Assembly (NCBI GenBank): GCA_020854775.1
Contig: JAHKLZ010000005.1
Location: forward strand, 1-49,796
From: Candidatus Woesearchaeota archaeon
GTDB taxonomy: Archaea > Nanobdellota > Nanobdellia > Woesearchaeales > 21-14-0-10-32-9
Direction: 5' to 3'
Length of the DNA stretch: 49,796 nucleotides
Shown: positions 8,178 through 16,591 of the stretch, piece after piece
Position numbering within the stretch: position 1 is the first letter of the stretch
Layout: every line of letters starts with the position of its first letter
Position numbers and translations under genes: made by a program
The notes under the pieces: generated by a model
Told to the model about the DNA's origin: nothing
The model's database searches: none
What the model saw: only the letters and a program-made list of their open reading frames with translations

Positions 8178-9320
8178 TTAAAATCCTATTAAGTAATTAT
8201 ATGATAATGCTAATAGTACTAGTGATCCGAATAAATAAATCCATGTTATCCATTTTGATTCTGTAAAATACATTTCTCTTGTTGCTACTACTACTCCGAA
8301 TATTATTAGTTCTATGAGCATATAAAAGAACAAGTATAATCCTACGTATGAAACGTAGCCCATGGTGCTTAGTCCTTCCGCGGCTAGTACTCCTGCGTAT
8401 ATCATAGGTAATCCAAACGAACAAGGTAATTCTACCAGGGTTACTATGAACGCGAAGAGTACTATTCCTGATGCGAGTAATATAGTTTTTTCGTTGGAGC
8501 TAAAAGCGTTTTTTAGTTTATTTATTGATTTTGATAAATATTTATTAGATGAGTATTCGCACGCGGGTCCGTATCTGTAAAAATCTATGAATTTTTTAAA
8601 AAAGAACGCTCCTCCTCCGAGTGCTGCTATTCCTATTATTATGTTTATTCCGCCTATGTATGTTGCTAATGCGTGAAATACTGCGGTCCATGCAAAGATT
8701 AGTAAGCCATATACTAATACTGTTGTTATTATGAATAGTCCTCCGAATAAAATTAAATCTCTTCTTCTCTTAAAAGATGCTAAAACTAGAGTTAATATTA
8801 GTATGAGTGCGCCTATTGAGCAAACGTTTAATCCGTCTACTGTTCCTATAATTACTGCTAACACAGGGATTGACCATTCGCTTATGTTAACTTCTCCGAA
8901 GAAAGGCACAGTTATTATGCCTTCTCCTCGTACTTGGTAAATTTGATTTTGTACATTTTCTCCTTTAAGCGCTCTTATTATTAATTCTTTATCTCCTTCG
9001 TAGAAGTTCTGGAAATAATTATTTCCTATGAATGTTGTTGGTACTATTAAATTATAATCTTCAATTTCTCTTTCTTTCATCATTTCGTGGAACTTGTTTT
9101 GATTTTCAGGACTCATTATAGAATAACTTATAATGTTTACTTCAGGATAGTTTAGTTTTATTTCTTCTTCTAAGAATTGTTTTTGTCTCGCGCAATCTGG
9201 GCATCCTCTTTGTTCAAAGAAATGTATTTCGTTTTCAATTAGTTCAGTTTCAGCGTATGCTTGTCCTAATAGTATCGTTAAAAACAATAACGTGATTAAA
9301 AATAATTGTGTTTTTTTCAT
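8178..9320 (-). CDS. CcdA/DsbD-like membrane thiol transporter with N-terminal thioredoxin-fold domain
   Basis: A 380-residue protein: signal peptide (to about residue 23), an extracytoplasmic thioredoxin-fold domain with CPDC (Cys40/Cys43), then six transmembrane helices. Conserved cysteines occur in helix one (GLNVCSIG) and helix four (LPCSFG), matching the pair that shuttles electrons in CcdA/DsbD. Reducing power would pass from the cytoplasmic glutaredoxin through these cysteines to CPDC and on to the lipoprotein at 6614. The gene starts as ATGA over the stop of the upstream regulator. Domain order is reversed relative to bacterial DsbD, which has its thioredoxin domain at the C-terminus. 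Confidence 0.85.
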   Translation of the reverse strand: MKKTQLFLITLLFLTILLGQAYAETELIENEIHFFEQRGCPDCARQKQFLEEEIKLNYPEVNIISYSIMSPENQNKFHEMMKEREIEDYNLIVPTTFIGNNYFQNFYEGDKELIIRALKGENVQNQIYQVRGEGIITVPFFGEVNISEWSIPVLAVIIGTVDGLNVCSIGALILILTLVLASFKRRRDLILFGGLFIITTVLVYGLLIFAWTAVFHALATYIGGINIIIGIAALGGGAFFFKKFIDFYRYGPACEYSSNKYLSKSINKLKNAFSSNEKTILLASGIVLFAFIVTLVELPCSFGLPMIYAGVLAAEGLSTMGYVSYVGLYLFFYMLIELIIFGVVVATREMYFTESKWITWIYLFGSLVLLALSYNYLIGF

Positions 9321-9784
9321 TTCACTAATTCCTCCCTTAGTTCTTTTTTCAAAATTATTTTGTTTGTTTTTCCTTCTTTTTTTATGTCGATTATGTTTTT
9401 TTCTTGTAATTTTTTTAATATTCTGTGTGTTTTTATTTTATCGTATTTTTTTGATAATTCTGCTTGTTCCATTTTTCCTTTGTTCTTGATGATTAGGTCT
9501 AAGAATTTGTTTTCGTCTTTGTCTAAGATTGAGCTAAGAACTTCCATGTTCTTAGTTATTACTTTTTCTTTTTTTTCTATTTTTAGAGAAAATAAATAAT
9601 AAAGTAAAGAACTCACAAATAATATTGCTAATACTATAAATAACCATATAAAATTGTGTGAGACTACTTTTGGGCATCCGCATCCTCTTACTTGGAATCT
9701 GTCAGCTAATAAGAGGCTTAAGCTAATAATTAATGTTAAAAATGATGCTCCTCCTATTATAAGTATGAAATCTCTTACCCTCAT
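9317..9784 (-). CDS. Membrane-anchored winged-helix regulator with external CxC motif
   Basis: A 155-residue protein. Two transmembrane helices (about 8-27 and 45-68) flank a short loop with the sequence RGCGCPK; the C-terminal ~75 residues form a winged-helix DNA-binding domain (AELSKKYDKIKTHRILKKLQEKNIIDIKKEG). The loop between the helices lies outside if the DNA-binding domain is inside. It is the first gene of the thiol redox operon and sits immediately downstream of two 18-bp palindromes. Redox sensing through the Cys-Gly-Cys loop is inference from position and topology. Confidence 0.72.
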   Translation of the reverse strand: MRVRDFILIIGGASFLTLIISLSLLLADRFQVRGCGCPKVVSHNFIWLFIVLAILFVSSLLYYLFSLKIEKKEKVITKNMEVLSSILDKDENKFLDLIIKNKGKMEQAELSKKYDKIKTHRILKKLQEKNIIDIKKEGKTNKIILKKELREELVK

Positions 9785-9802
9785 GATTCTGTGTGAATTA
9801 AT

Positions 9803-9815
9803 AACTATATATAAA
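9803..9815 (-). promoter_or_regulatory. TATA box of the thiol redox operon
   Basis: On the minus strand the sequence reads TTTATATATAG, centred about 25 bases before the ATG at 9784, consistent with a leaderless transcript. Both palindromic operators lie just upstream of it. Confidence 0.6.
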
Positions 9816-9826
9816 TATTTCGTAAC

Positions 9827-9844
9827 GTTTCATAATTATGAAAC
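9827..9844. promoter_or_regulatory. 18-bp perfect palindrome, putative operator 1
   Basis: GTTTCATAATTATGAAAC is its own reverse complement. It lies about 12 bases upstream of the TATA box of the thiol redox operon. A second, near-identical site is centred 31 bases away at 9858-9875, close to three helical turns, as expected for two dimers on one face of DNA. The binding protein is not known; the winged-helix gene at 9317 is the obvious candidate. Confidence 0.75.
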
Positions 9845-9857
9845 TGTTTTTTTTATG

Positions 9858-9875
9858 GTTTCATAAATGTGAAAC
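9858..9875. promoter_or_regulatory. 18-bp near-palindrome, putative operator 2
   Basis: GTTTCATAAATGTGAAAC keeps the GTTTCA/TGAAAC arms of operator 1, with changes only near the centre. Position upstream of the TATA element favours activation or cooperative repression. Confidence 0.7.
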
Positions 9876-10035
9876 TTTCTTTCTTTATTGTCTATTAATG
9901 AGTTTTATTTTTTTATTTCTTTGTAGTGATTGATTGTTTGTAAAGTTTTGGTTATAGTTGAGTTTTTGTGTTAAAAACAACAAAATACTTAAATAATAGT
10001 TGTTATCATTTCTCTGTGTTAAAGGGTGGTTTTTG

Positions 10036-13000
10036 TTGAGTAAGAATGTTGGATTAAGCAGTTTGTTATTTGTTGGTTGCTTGATTTTATTCTTTTTTTT
10101 GTTTTTGTCTTTTGTTTCTGCTGATCTTACTTGTGGTGTTTTTAGGTCTGATTTTTGTAGTGATTCACTTCTTGATTATGTTAGAATTTTTAATTGTGAT
10201 GATTTGCAAAATGTTAGTTATGATTTATCTGGTAATTATGTTTTAATGAATAATATTGATTGTTATGACACTGTTAATTGGGTCGGTGGTGGTTTTGAGC
10301 CTATTGGCACTTCTTTGGAAGCATTCACTGGTGTTTTTGATGGTCAGGGTTTTAATGTTTCAGGATTGTTTATTAATAGGCCTTCTAGTTCTGAGCAAGG
10401 GTTGTTTGGTTTCGTTGATGGCGGTATTATTAGAAATGTTGGTTTAATTAATGTTAATATTACAGGAGATGATAATGTTGGTGGCTTAGTTGGTTGGAAT
10501 GATGGTTCTGTTTCTAAGTCCTTCGTTATTGGTTCCGTTATTGGTAGTAGTGATGTTGGTGGCTTAGTTGGTCAAAATGAAGATTCTATTTTTGATTCTT
10601 ATTCTAGAGCGAGTATTAGTTCTACTACTAATGTTGGTGGCTTAGTAGGTCATAATAATGGAGGTCAAATATCTAGGTCTTATTCTTCAGGATTGGTTAG
10701 CGGTTCTACTAATACAGGAGGCTTAGTTGGTTCTAATTCAGGTTCTGTTTCTAATTCTTTTTATGATAATCAGACTTCTGGTCAGAGCGATACTGGTAAA
10801 GGCAGTCCTAGAATCACTGCTGATATGAGGAATTTTGATACTTTTGATGGTGCTAATTGGGATATTGCTTTAATTGGTAATTATGATGGTGATTCTTGGA
10901 TTATTAGTAATGGTTTAGATTATCCTAGGCTTGGTTATGAATTATTAGTTGCTAGTTCTGTTTCTGATTATGTTTTGTTTAAGCTTAGGAATTATACTGG
11001 TGGTTTTGATAATTCTCATGCTCAGATGAGGAGTTTTTCTCCGCATTATTCTTATGGTGTTTGTTGTTCTTCTCCTAATCAAGTTTTTTCTTATGATTGT
11101 AGTTTGTCTAACGCTGTTGAATTTCTTAGAATGAATAATGAATCTAATTCTCATGTTCAGGTTCCTGTTGATTTTCAAGGTTTAGTTTCTTATTGGAAAT
11201 TTAATGATGATTTTACTGACTTCGTTGGTGGTTTTCATGCTACTAATAATGGTGCGTCTTGGACTTCTGATAGGAGGGGTAATTCTAATAGTGCTTTGTC
11301 TTTTAATGGTGTTGGAAATTATTTAGGTACTGATTTGGATTTGTCTGATATCTCTAAGGGTTTGTCTGTTTCTGCGTGGATTCAAATTAGTACTATTGAT
11401 GGTAGTAGGAGAAGAATTATTTCTCAGGGTACGGGTGCTCAATTTATTAGGACTGAAGAAAATAGTAATCGGATTTATCCTTATTTGAGGGATAGTAATG
11501 ATAATATTATTGCTAGTGCTATAATGTCTACGTCTGTTCTTGTTGATGAATGGGTTCATGTTGTTTTGACTATTGATGAGGATTATTCTGGTTTTGTGAG
11601 ACTTTATATTAATGGGTCTTTGAATAGGGAAACTAGTAATATTCTTAATTCTAGTTTGATTACTTCTGGTGGTTTAAGAATTGGTGGTGATTCTACTTTT
11701 TTTCATGGCTTAGTTGATGAAGTTATTATTTTTGATAGGGCTTTGAATGCTACTGAGGTTAGTCAGTTGTATAGTGATGGCTTGGTGGGTCATTGGCGTT
11801 TTAATGGTGATTTCTTGGATTATTCTGGTAGTGGTGTTCATGGTACTAATTCTGGTGCTTCTTGGGTTAATAATAGGTTCGGTGCTGAGAATAGTGCTTT
11901 GTTTCTTGATGGTTCTAGTTATGTTTATCTTGCGGGTAGTTCTGCTAGTTATAGTTCTTTTTCTGCTTGGATAAAGTCTAGTAGTTCTGCTGAGCAAGTT
12001 ATTGCGGCGGGTGTTTTTGATAATTTTTGTGTTTTGATGCAGAATGGTAGAATTGTTAAGAGTTCTTCTGGTGGGGGGGAGTCTTTACAAACGGTTAATA
12101 CTTTTAATGATGATACTTGGAGGCATTTGGTTGTTGTTAAGACTGGTTTGAGTTATCCTGATAGTTATAAGATTTTTGTGGATGGTGTTGAGCAAGAATT
12201 ACAATCTAGCAGTAATGCTCGCGCGGCTGGTCGTTTAATTATTGGTGCTCGTTTTTATAGTTCTACTTATAGTATTTTTTTTAATGGTTTGATTGATGAT
12301 GTTCGTATGTTTAATCGTGCGTTGTCTGAGTTTGAGATTGGTTCTTTGTTTGTTGATGATTTGCGTAAGTATGATTATTCTGTTTGTGTTGCAGGTAATG
12401 GTGATGGTGAATGCTTTGGTTCGTATGGTGCTTGTTCTGAGAATTATACTTGCATAGGGAGTGTTGCTTCTAGTGAGGGTTGGGATTTTACTAATGCTCA
12501 TTTTGGTAGTTGTGATTATTATGATTTGAATATTTGTTGTTCTGTTTCTAGTCCTCCTGGTGTGCCTGAGCTTATTTATCCGGTTAATAATGATTCTTTG
12601 TTTGTTGATAGGAGTCCTGGTTTTGAGTGGTCTGATGTTGATACTGCTGTTGAGTATCAGATTGTTTTAGCGGAGGATCCTGATTTTATTTCTTTGGTTT
12701 TTGATGAAACTGTTATTGATAGTAATTATTCTTATTCTGGTATTTTGGATTTTGGTTCTTATTATTGGAGGGTTCGTGCTTTTAATGGGGTTTTATTTGG
12801 TGTTTGGAGTGAGGTTTTTAATTTTACTCTTGTTACTAATGTGATGATTGATTTGGCTACTGCGTCTGTTGATTTTGGTGGTTTGTCTGTTAATGAATCT
12901 GCGAATACATCTAGTAATACGCCTCCTCCTTTTAGGTTTTTGAATATTGGTAATATCGAGGCGGATTTGGTTAATGTGTCTGTTGATGAGTCTTTATGGG

Positions 13001-13248
13001 ATTCTGTTGAGGCAGGTCTTGGTACGGATTATTGGTTGATTCGTGCTAGGTCTAGTGGTTCGTTTAATTATGAGGCATCAATTATTGATTGGGTTAATGT
13101 TTCGTCTGTTATTGATTATTTAATTAAAGGATTGAATTTTACGGGTAATAACGAAGTCTTGGTTGATGTTGCTGTTAGAGTTCCTGTTTCTGAGGGTCCT
13201 GGTGATAAATCTTCTAATATGAGTTTTTTTTGGGGTGTTGCTAGTTGA
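10036..13248 (+). CDS. Large secreted GLUG/LamG surface protein
   Basis: About 1070 residues. After a signal peptide (LSSLLFVGCLILFFFLFLSFVSADL) come four GLUG-type repeats (GGLVG followed by ...SVSxSF, ~26 residues apart), two tandem LamG/concanavalin-like domains that each open with a G-L-V-x-x-W-x-F-N/D pattern and end with a GLVDEV or GLIDDV phrase, Cys-rich segments (NYTCIG, NICCSV) and a fibronectin-like module near PPGVPELIYPV. This is a cell-surface adhesin or glycan-binding layout. The reading frame is open from a TTG at 10000, but TTG at 10036 is preferred because GGGTGG lies six bases upstream and a signal peptide follows directly. No C-terminal anchor is obvious. The next gene overlaps its stop and may supply one. 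Confidence 0.8.
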   Translation: MSKNVGLSSLLFVGCLILFFFLFLSFVSADLTCGVFRSDFCSDSLLDYVRIFNCDDLQNVSYDLSGNYVLMNNIDCYDTVNWVGGGFEPIGTSLEAFTGVFDGQGFNVSGLFINRPSSSEQGLFGFVDGGIIRNVGLINVNITGDDNVGGLVGWNDGSVSKSFVIGSVIGSSDVGGLVGQNEDSIFDSYSRASISSTTNVGGLVGHNNGGQISRSYSSGLVSGSTNTGGLVGSNSGSVSNSFYDNQTSGQSDTGKGSPRITADMRNFDTFDGANWDIALIGNYDGDSWIISNGLDYPRLGYELLVASSVSDYVLFKLRNYTGGFDNSHAQMRSFSPHYSYGVCCSSPNQVFSYDCSLSNAVEFLRMNNESNSHVQVPVDFQGLVSYWKFNDDFTDFVGGFHATNNGASWTSDRRGNSNSALSFNGVGNYLGTDLDLSDISKGLSVSAWIQISTIDGSRRRIISQGTGAQFIRTEENSNRIYPYLRDSNDNIIASAIMSTSVLVDEWVHVVLTIDEDYSGFVRLYINGSLNRETSNILNSSLITSGGLRIGGDSTFFHGLVDEVIIFDRALNATEVSQLYSDGLVGHWRFNGDFLDYSGSGVHGTNSGASWVNNRFGAENSALFLDGSSYVYLAGSSASYSSFSAWIKSSSSAEQVIAAGVFDNFCVLMQNGRIVKSSSGGGESLQTVNTFNDDTWRHLVVVKTGLSYPDSYKIFVDGVEQELQSSSNARAAGRLIIGARFYSSTYSIFFNGLIDDVRMFNRALSEFEIGSLFVDDLRKYDYSVCVAGNGDGECFGSYGACSENYTCIGSVASSEGWDFTNAHFGSCDYYDLNICCSVSSPPGVPELIYPVNNDSLFVDRSPGFEWSDVDTAVEYQIVLAEDPDFISLVFDETVIDSNYSYSGILDFGSYYWRVRAFNGVLFGVWSEVFNFTLVTNVMIDLATASVDFGGLSVNESANTSSNTPPPFRFLNIGNIEADLVNVSVDESLWDSVEAGLGTDYWLIRARSSGSFNYEASIIDWVNVSSVIDYLIKGLNFTGNNEVLVDVAVRVPVSEGPGDKSSNMSFFWGVAS

Positions 13249-14327
13249 GATTTATTAGTTTGTTTGTGTTGTTGTTAATGTTACCTTTTGTTTCAGGTTT
13301 AGGAGTGGCTCCTGGTTCTATAGAATTAGAAGAGGGTGTTGATTCTTTTATTTTTAAAGTTTTTAATAATGAGGGTCTTGATTTGGATATTTTTTTTGAA
13401 GTTCAGGGTGATGACTTCATTGAATTGGACGTTAATAATTTTTCTTTTACTAGGGATGTTAGGGATAAGATTTTTAGGGCTAGGGTTATAAATGATGATT
13501 ATGATTTTTCTCAGAGGGCTAACATAGTTATTTATGAATCTAGGGGTGGTGGTTCTCAGATTAATGTTAATCTTGGTTTGTTTTTGCCTGTTGCTTTGCT
13601 TGTTTATGAAGAAAATGCTTTGTTGGATGTTTCTTTAAATGTTCCTTTAAGGAGTGCTTTTGCTAAGGGTCCTTATGTTATTTCTTTAAGGAACTTAGGG
13701 TTGAATGATGCTTCTGGTTTTGTTAGGTTAGTTGTTGATGATAGAGAAGTTTCTAAGTCTTTCTTTGTTGAGGGTAGGGGTCGTGATTATTTAGTTCTTG
13801 GTTTTGATGATGTTTTTAGTAAGGGTTCTTATGATGTTAATGTTTTTATTGAGTATGATGATTCTTTGAATTTATCTTCTGTTGTTTATTCAGGTAGTCC
13901 TTTTGTTAATGTTTCTAAGTTGAAGGTTCTTGATTTTGCTAATAATATTTTGTCTTTGGAGTTGTTTATGAACAGTGATTGGCCTAGTTCTTTGAGTGAT
14001 TTAAGTGTTGTTGCTAAAGCTTCTGGTTCTGAGTTTGAATCTAGGTCTTTTTCTTTAGATGGTTTTGGTTCCGTTGTTATTCCTTTGTTCGTTGAGGTAT
14101 TAGAAGAGGAATTTGTTCTTTTTGTTAGTGTTAATAATCAGGAATTTCAAGAATATAATATTATTATAAGAGATGGTGTTGTTTTTGTTAATGGTGAGTC
14201 TTTTATTCTTAGAAGTAGTAATCCTTTTAATTTAGTTTTAGTTATTGTTATTTCTGTTTTTGTTTTTTTATTCTTGCTTCTAGAAATTGGTTTATTGAAA
14301 AAGAATAATAAAAAGTATAAAAAATAA
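13245..14327 (+). CDS. Secreted beta-domain protein with C-terminal membrane anchor
   Basis: 360 residues: signal peptide (RFISLFVLLLMLPFVSG), about 300 residues of predicted beta-sandwich sequence opening with LGVAPGSIELEEG, then one transmembrane helix (FNLVLVIVISVFVFLFLLLEIGL) and a lysine-rich tail. The APGSIEL opening is common in archaeal COG1361-like surface proteins. Start is TTG overlapping the upstream TGA, so it is coupled to the LamG protein. A role in anchoring or assembling that protein is inference. Confidence 0.7.
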   Translation: MRFISLFVLLLMLPFVSGLGVAPGSIELEEGVDSFIFKVFNNEGLDLDIFFEVQGDDFIELDVNNFSFTRDVRDKIFRARVINDDYDFSQRANIVIYESRGGGSQINVNLGLFLPVALLVYEENALLDVSLNVPLRSAFAKGPYVISLRNLGLNDASGFVRLVVDDREVSKSFFVEGRGRDYLVLGFDDVFSKGSYDVNVFIEYDDSLNLSSVVYSGSPFVNVSKLKVLDFANNILSLELFMNSDWPSSLSDLSVVAKASGSEFESRSFSLDGFGSVVIPLFVEVLEEEFVLFVSVNNQEFQEYNIIIRDGVVFVNGESFILRSSNPFNLVLVIVISVFVFLFLLLEIGLLKKNNKKYKK

Positions 14328-14336
14328 AGAAACGCG

Positions 14337-15740
14337 TTATTTTTTTGTTTCTATGTGTAATTCGTTTAGTTGTTCTTTTGTTACTGTTGAAGGCGCGTTT
14401 ACTACTGGGTCTTTCGCGGAGCTATCTTTTGGGAACGCGATTACGTCTCTAATTGTGTCTTTTCCCATTATCACCATTAATAACCTGTCTAGTCCTGGTG
14501 CGATTCCTCCATGTGGTGGTACGCCGTATTTGAATGCTTCTAGTATGTGTTTGAATTCTTTTTTTTGTTCTTCTGTGAATCCTATTAAGTCAAAGATTTT
14601 TGCTTGCATCTCTGAATTGTGTATTCTTATGCTTCCTCCGCCTACTTCGAATCCGTTTAGTACTAAGTCGTGTTGGTATGATTTAACATTTTGTGGTTCT
14701 GTGTCTAGTAAGTGTTCGTCTTCTTTTTTTGGTGCCGTAAACATGTGGTGGCTTGGTGCTAGATTTTTTCCTGCTCCGTGGAAGTAGTCTTCTTCTGTTT
14801 GTTTTGTGAACAATGGGAAATCTATTACCCAGCAGAAGCCCATTTCGTTTTTGTCTTCTTTGTTTTTTCTTATGTCTGGGCTGTCTGTTCCGTATTCTTT
14901 CATTACGTCTTCATATTTTAATCTTGGGAAGGGTATTTGTGTTATTTTTTTGTCTGGGAAAACAGTTTCTATGAGTTTTATCATCATGTCTTCTACTATT
15001 TTTAAGACATCGTCTTGTGTTACGAAGCTCATTTCCATGTCTATTTGGTAGAATTCGCCTGGGCATCTGTTGGCGCGTGCTGCTTCGTCTCTGAAACATG
15101 GCGCGATTTGGAAGTACTTGTCGAATCCTGCTACCATTAGTAATTGTTTATATTGTTGTGGTGCTTGTGGTAACGCGTAGAATTTTCCTTTGTGTATTCT
15201 TGATGGTACTAAGTAGTCTCTTGCTCCTTCTGGTGTGGATTTTGTTAGTATTGGTGTGTTTATTTCTAGGAATCCTTGTTTATCTAAGTATTCTCGGACG
15301 AACATCACTGCTTCGTGTCGTTTGATTATGTTTTTTGCCATTTTTGGCATTCTTAAATCTAGGTATCTGTATTTTAGTCTTGTTTCGTCTCCTGATTCTG
15401 TGTTTTCATCTAATTCTAGGGGTAATGGGTCTGCGTGTGTTAGGATTGTTATTTTTTCTGCCGATAGTTCTATTTCGCCTGTGCTTAGTTCTTTTTTTAT
15501 TTGATTTTCAGGTCTTAGTACTACTTCTCCTGTTACTTGTATGACGCTTTCTCTTCTTATTTCGCCTATTTCTTGTGTTATTTTAGGATTGACAAATATT
15601 TGGGTTGTTCCGTATCTATCTCTTAGTAATATGAAGCTTAATTTTCCTTGGATTCTGTGGGTTTGTACCCATCCTGATAGTGTTGTTTTTTGTCCTGCGT
15701 GTTCTTTTCTTAATTCTCCGCATGTGTGTGTTCTTAGCAA
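14337..15740 (-). CDS. aspS: Aspartyl-tRNA synthetase, bacterial-like, without GAD insert
   Basis: A 467-residue class II synthetase that charges tRNA-Asp (or tRNA-Asp/Asn). N-terminal OB fold (GWVQTHRIQGKLSFILLRDRYG), motif 2 CFRDEAARANRCPGEFYQID, and motif 3 GGIAPGLDRLLMVIMG. The wording LPQAPQQYKQLLMVAGFDKYFQIAPCFRDE and the ending TIRDVIAFPKDSSAKDPVVNAPS are those of bacterial AspRS, not of the archaeal/eukaryotic type. The ~130-residue GAD domain that bacteria insert between motifs 2 and 3 is missing (about residues 265-285 bridge the gap), giving archaeal-like length. Start is TTG with GGAGGGA upstream. The stop is nine bases from the convergent gene at 14327. Confidence 0.92.
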   Translation of the reverse strand: MLRTHTCGELRKEHAGQKTTLSGWVQTHRIQGKLSFILLRDRYGTTQIFVNPKITQEIGEIRRESVIQVTGEVVLRPENQIKKELSTGEIELSAEKITILTHADPLPLELDENTESGDETRLKYRYLDLRMPKMAKNIIKRHEAVMFVREYLDKQGFLEINTPILTKSTPEGARDYLVPSRIHKGKFYALPQAPQQYKQLLMVAGFDKYFQIAPCFRDEAARANRCPGEFYQIDMEMSFVTQDDVLKIVEDMMIKLIETVFPDKKITQIPFPRLKYEDVMKEYGTDSPDIRKNKEDKNEMGFCWVIDFPLFTKQTEEDYFHGAGKNLAPSHHMFTAPKKEDEHLLDTEPQNVKSYQHDLVLNGFEVGGGSIRIHNSEMQAKIFDLIGFTEEQKKEFKHILEAFKYGVPPHGGIAPGLDRLLMVIMGKDTIRDVIAFPKDSSAKDPVVNAPSTVTKEQLNELHIETKK

Positions 15741-15813
15741 TTTATTTCCCTCCTCGTTTAGGGAACATTGTTGCTTATATAAAAATATTTGCTTAAATCT
15801 TAGAAATTTTTTT

Positions 15814-16383
15814 TTAGTAAAGTATTGCTATTACTTTTCTGTCTATTTGGTTACATCTTATTCTGCCAGGATCTGATGCTGGATTATTATCTCCTTTTAA
15901 TACGAAGTAAATTCCTTGTTCATCTTCATCTATGTGTATTACTCTGTGTATTATTATTCCGCTGGCGTAATTTGATCTATATGAAACTATATCTCCTAGT
16001 TGTATGTCTTCTGGACAATTTGGTATTATTTGTAGTGCGTTTGAGTCTTTGTTTATTATTGGTAGCATGCTTTTTGTGTCTTCGAATCCTGCCCATACTA
16101 TGTTTTCTGCTTCTAGTACTACTCGGTCTGGGTATACTCTTATTTGGTGTGTGTTAAAGAAATTTGAGGGGCTTGGTTTGTTTCTTTCGTCTGCTGTTTG
16201 TTTTGGTATTTCTGTATTTAAATGTGCTATATCATTAATTAATTCGCTGTTTTTTATTATTGGATATGTTTCTGCTACGCTTGGTGTTATGCTACTTATT
16301 AATAGTAGGGTTGTGGCTATGCCTAATAGAAACATTACTATTGGTTGTGTGATTGCTTTTTTGAGTAATTTTTTTTTGTTCAT
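15814..16383 (-). CDS. Signal peptidase I-like serine protease (S26 family)
   Basis: 189 residues with one N-terminal transmembrane helix (PIVMFLLGIATTLLLISSI). The catalytic serine lies in TKSMLP; the His of IIIHRV and the Asp of KGDNNPASD match the Ser-His-Asp arrangement of archaeal and endoplasmic-reticulum type signal peptidases rather than the Ser-Lys of bacteria. A long linker of ~70 residues separates helix and catalytic box. Cleaves signal peptides outside the membrane; the window encodes several exported substrates. Divergent from the pyruvate oxidoreductase gene. Confidence 0.85.
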   Translation of the reverse strand: MNKKKLLKKAITQPIVMFLLGIATTLLLISSITPSVAETYPIIKNSELINDIAHLNTEIPKQTADERNKPSPSNFFNTHQIRVYPDRVVLEAENIVWAGFEDTKSMLPIINKDSNALQIIPNCPEDIQLGDIVSYRSNYASGIIIHRVIHIDEDEQGIYFVLKGDNNPASDPGRIRCNQIDRKVIAILY

Positions 16384-16411
16384 TTTTCCAAACCCTAAAA
16401 AAACATTTATT

Positions 16412-16424
16412 ACTACTTAGTAGT
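16412..16424. promoter_or_regulatory. Palindrome between signal peptidase and nifJ
   Basis: ACTACT and AGTAGT arms around a single T. It lies just downstream of a minus-strand TATA-like element (16430-16440) of the signal peptidase gene, where a repressor would block transcription. A related imperfect site (TTACT...AGTAA) occurs near 16459-16472. Confidence 0.4.
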
Positions 16425-16591
16425 GTTTATCAATATATAAATGTTTCTATGTGTTTTTACTTATTAGTAATTACACTAATTGTTTTGGGGTTTTTTAGTT
16501 TCTCTTATGTTCTCACCAAAAAAAAACGCAAAAATGTTTCTACTACAAAATTACTATATTATTTTAAATACTGTTTGCATATAACAAGAAT

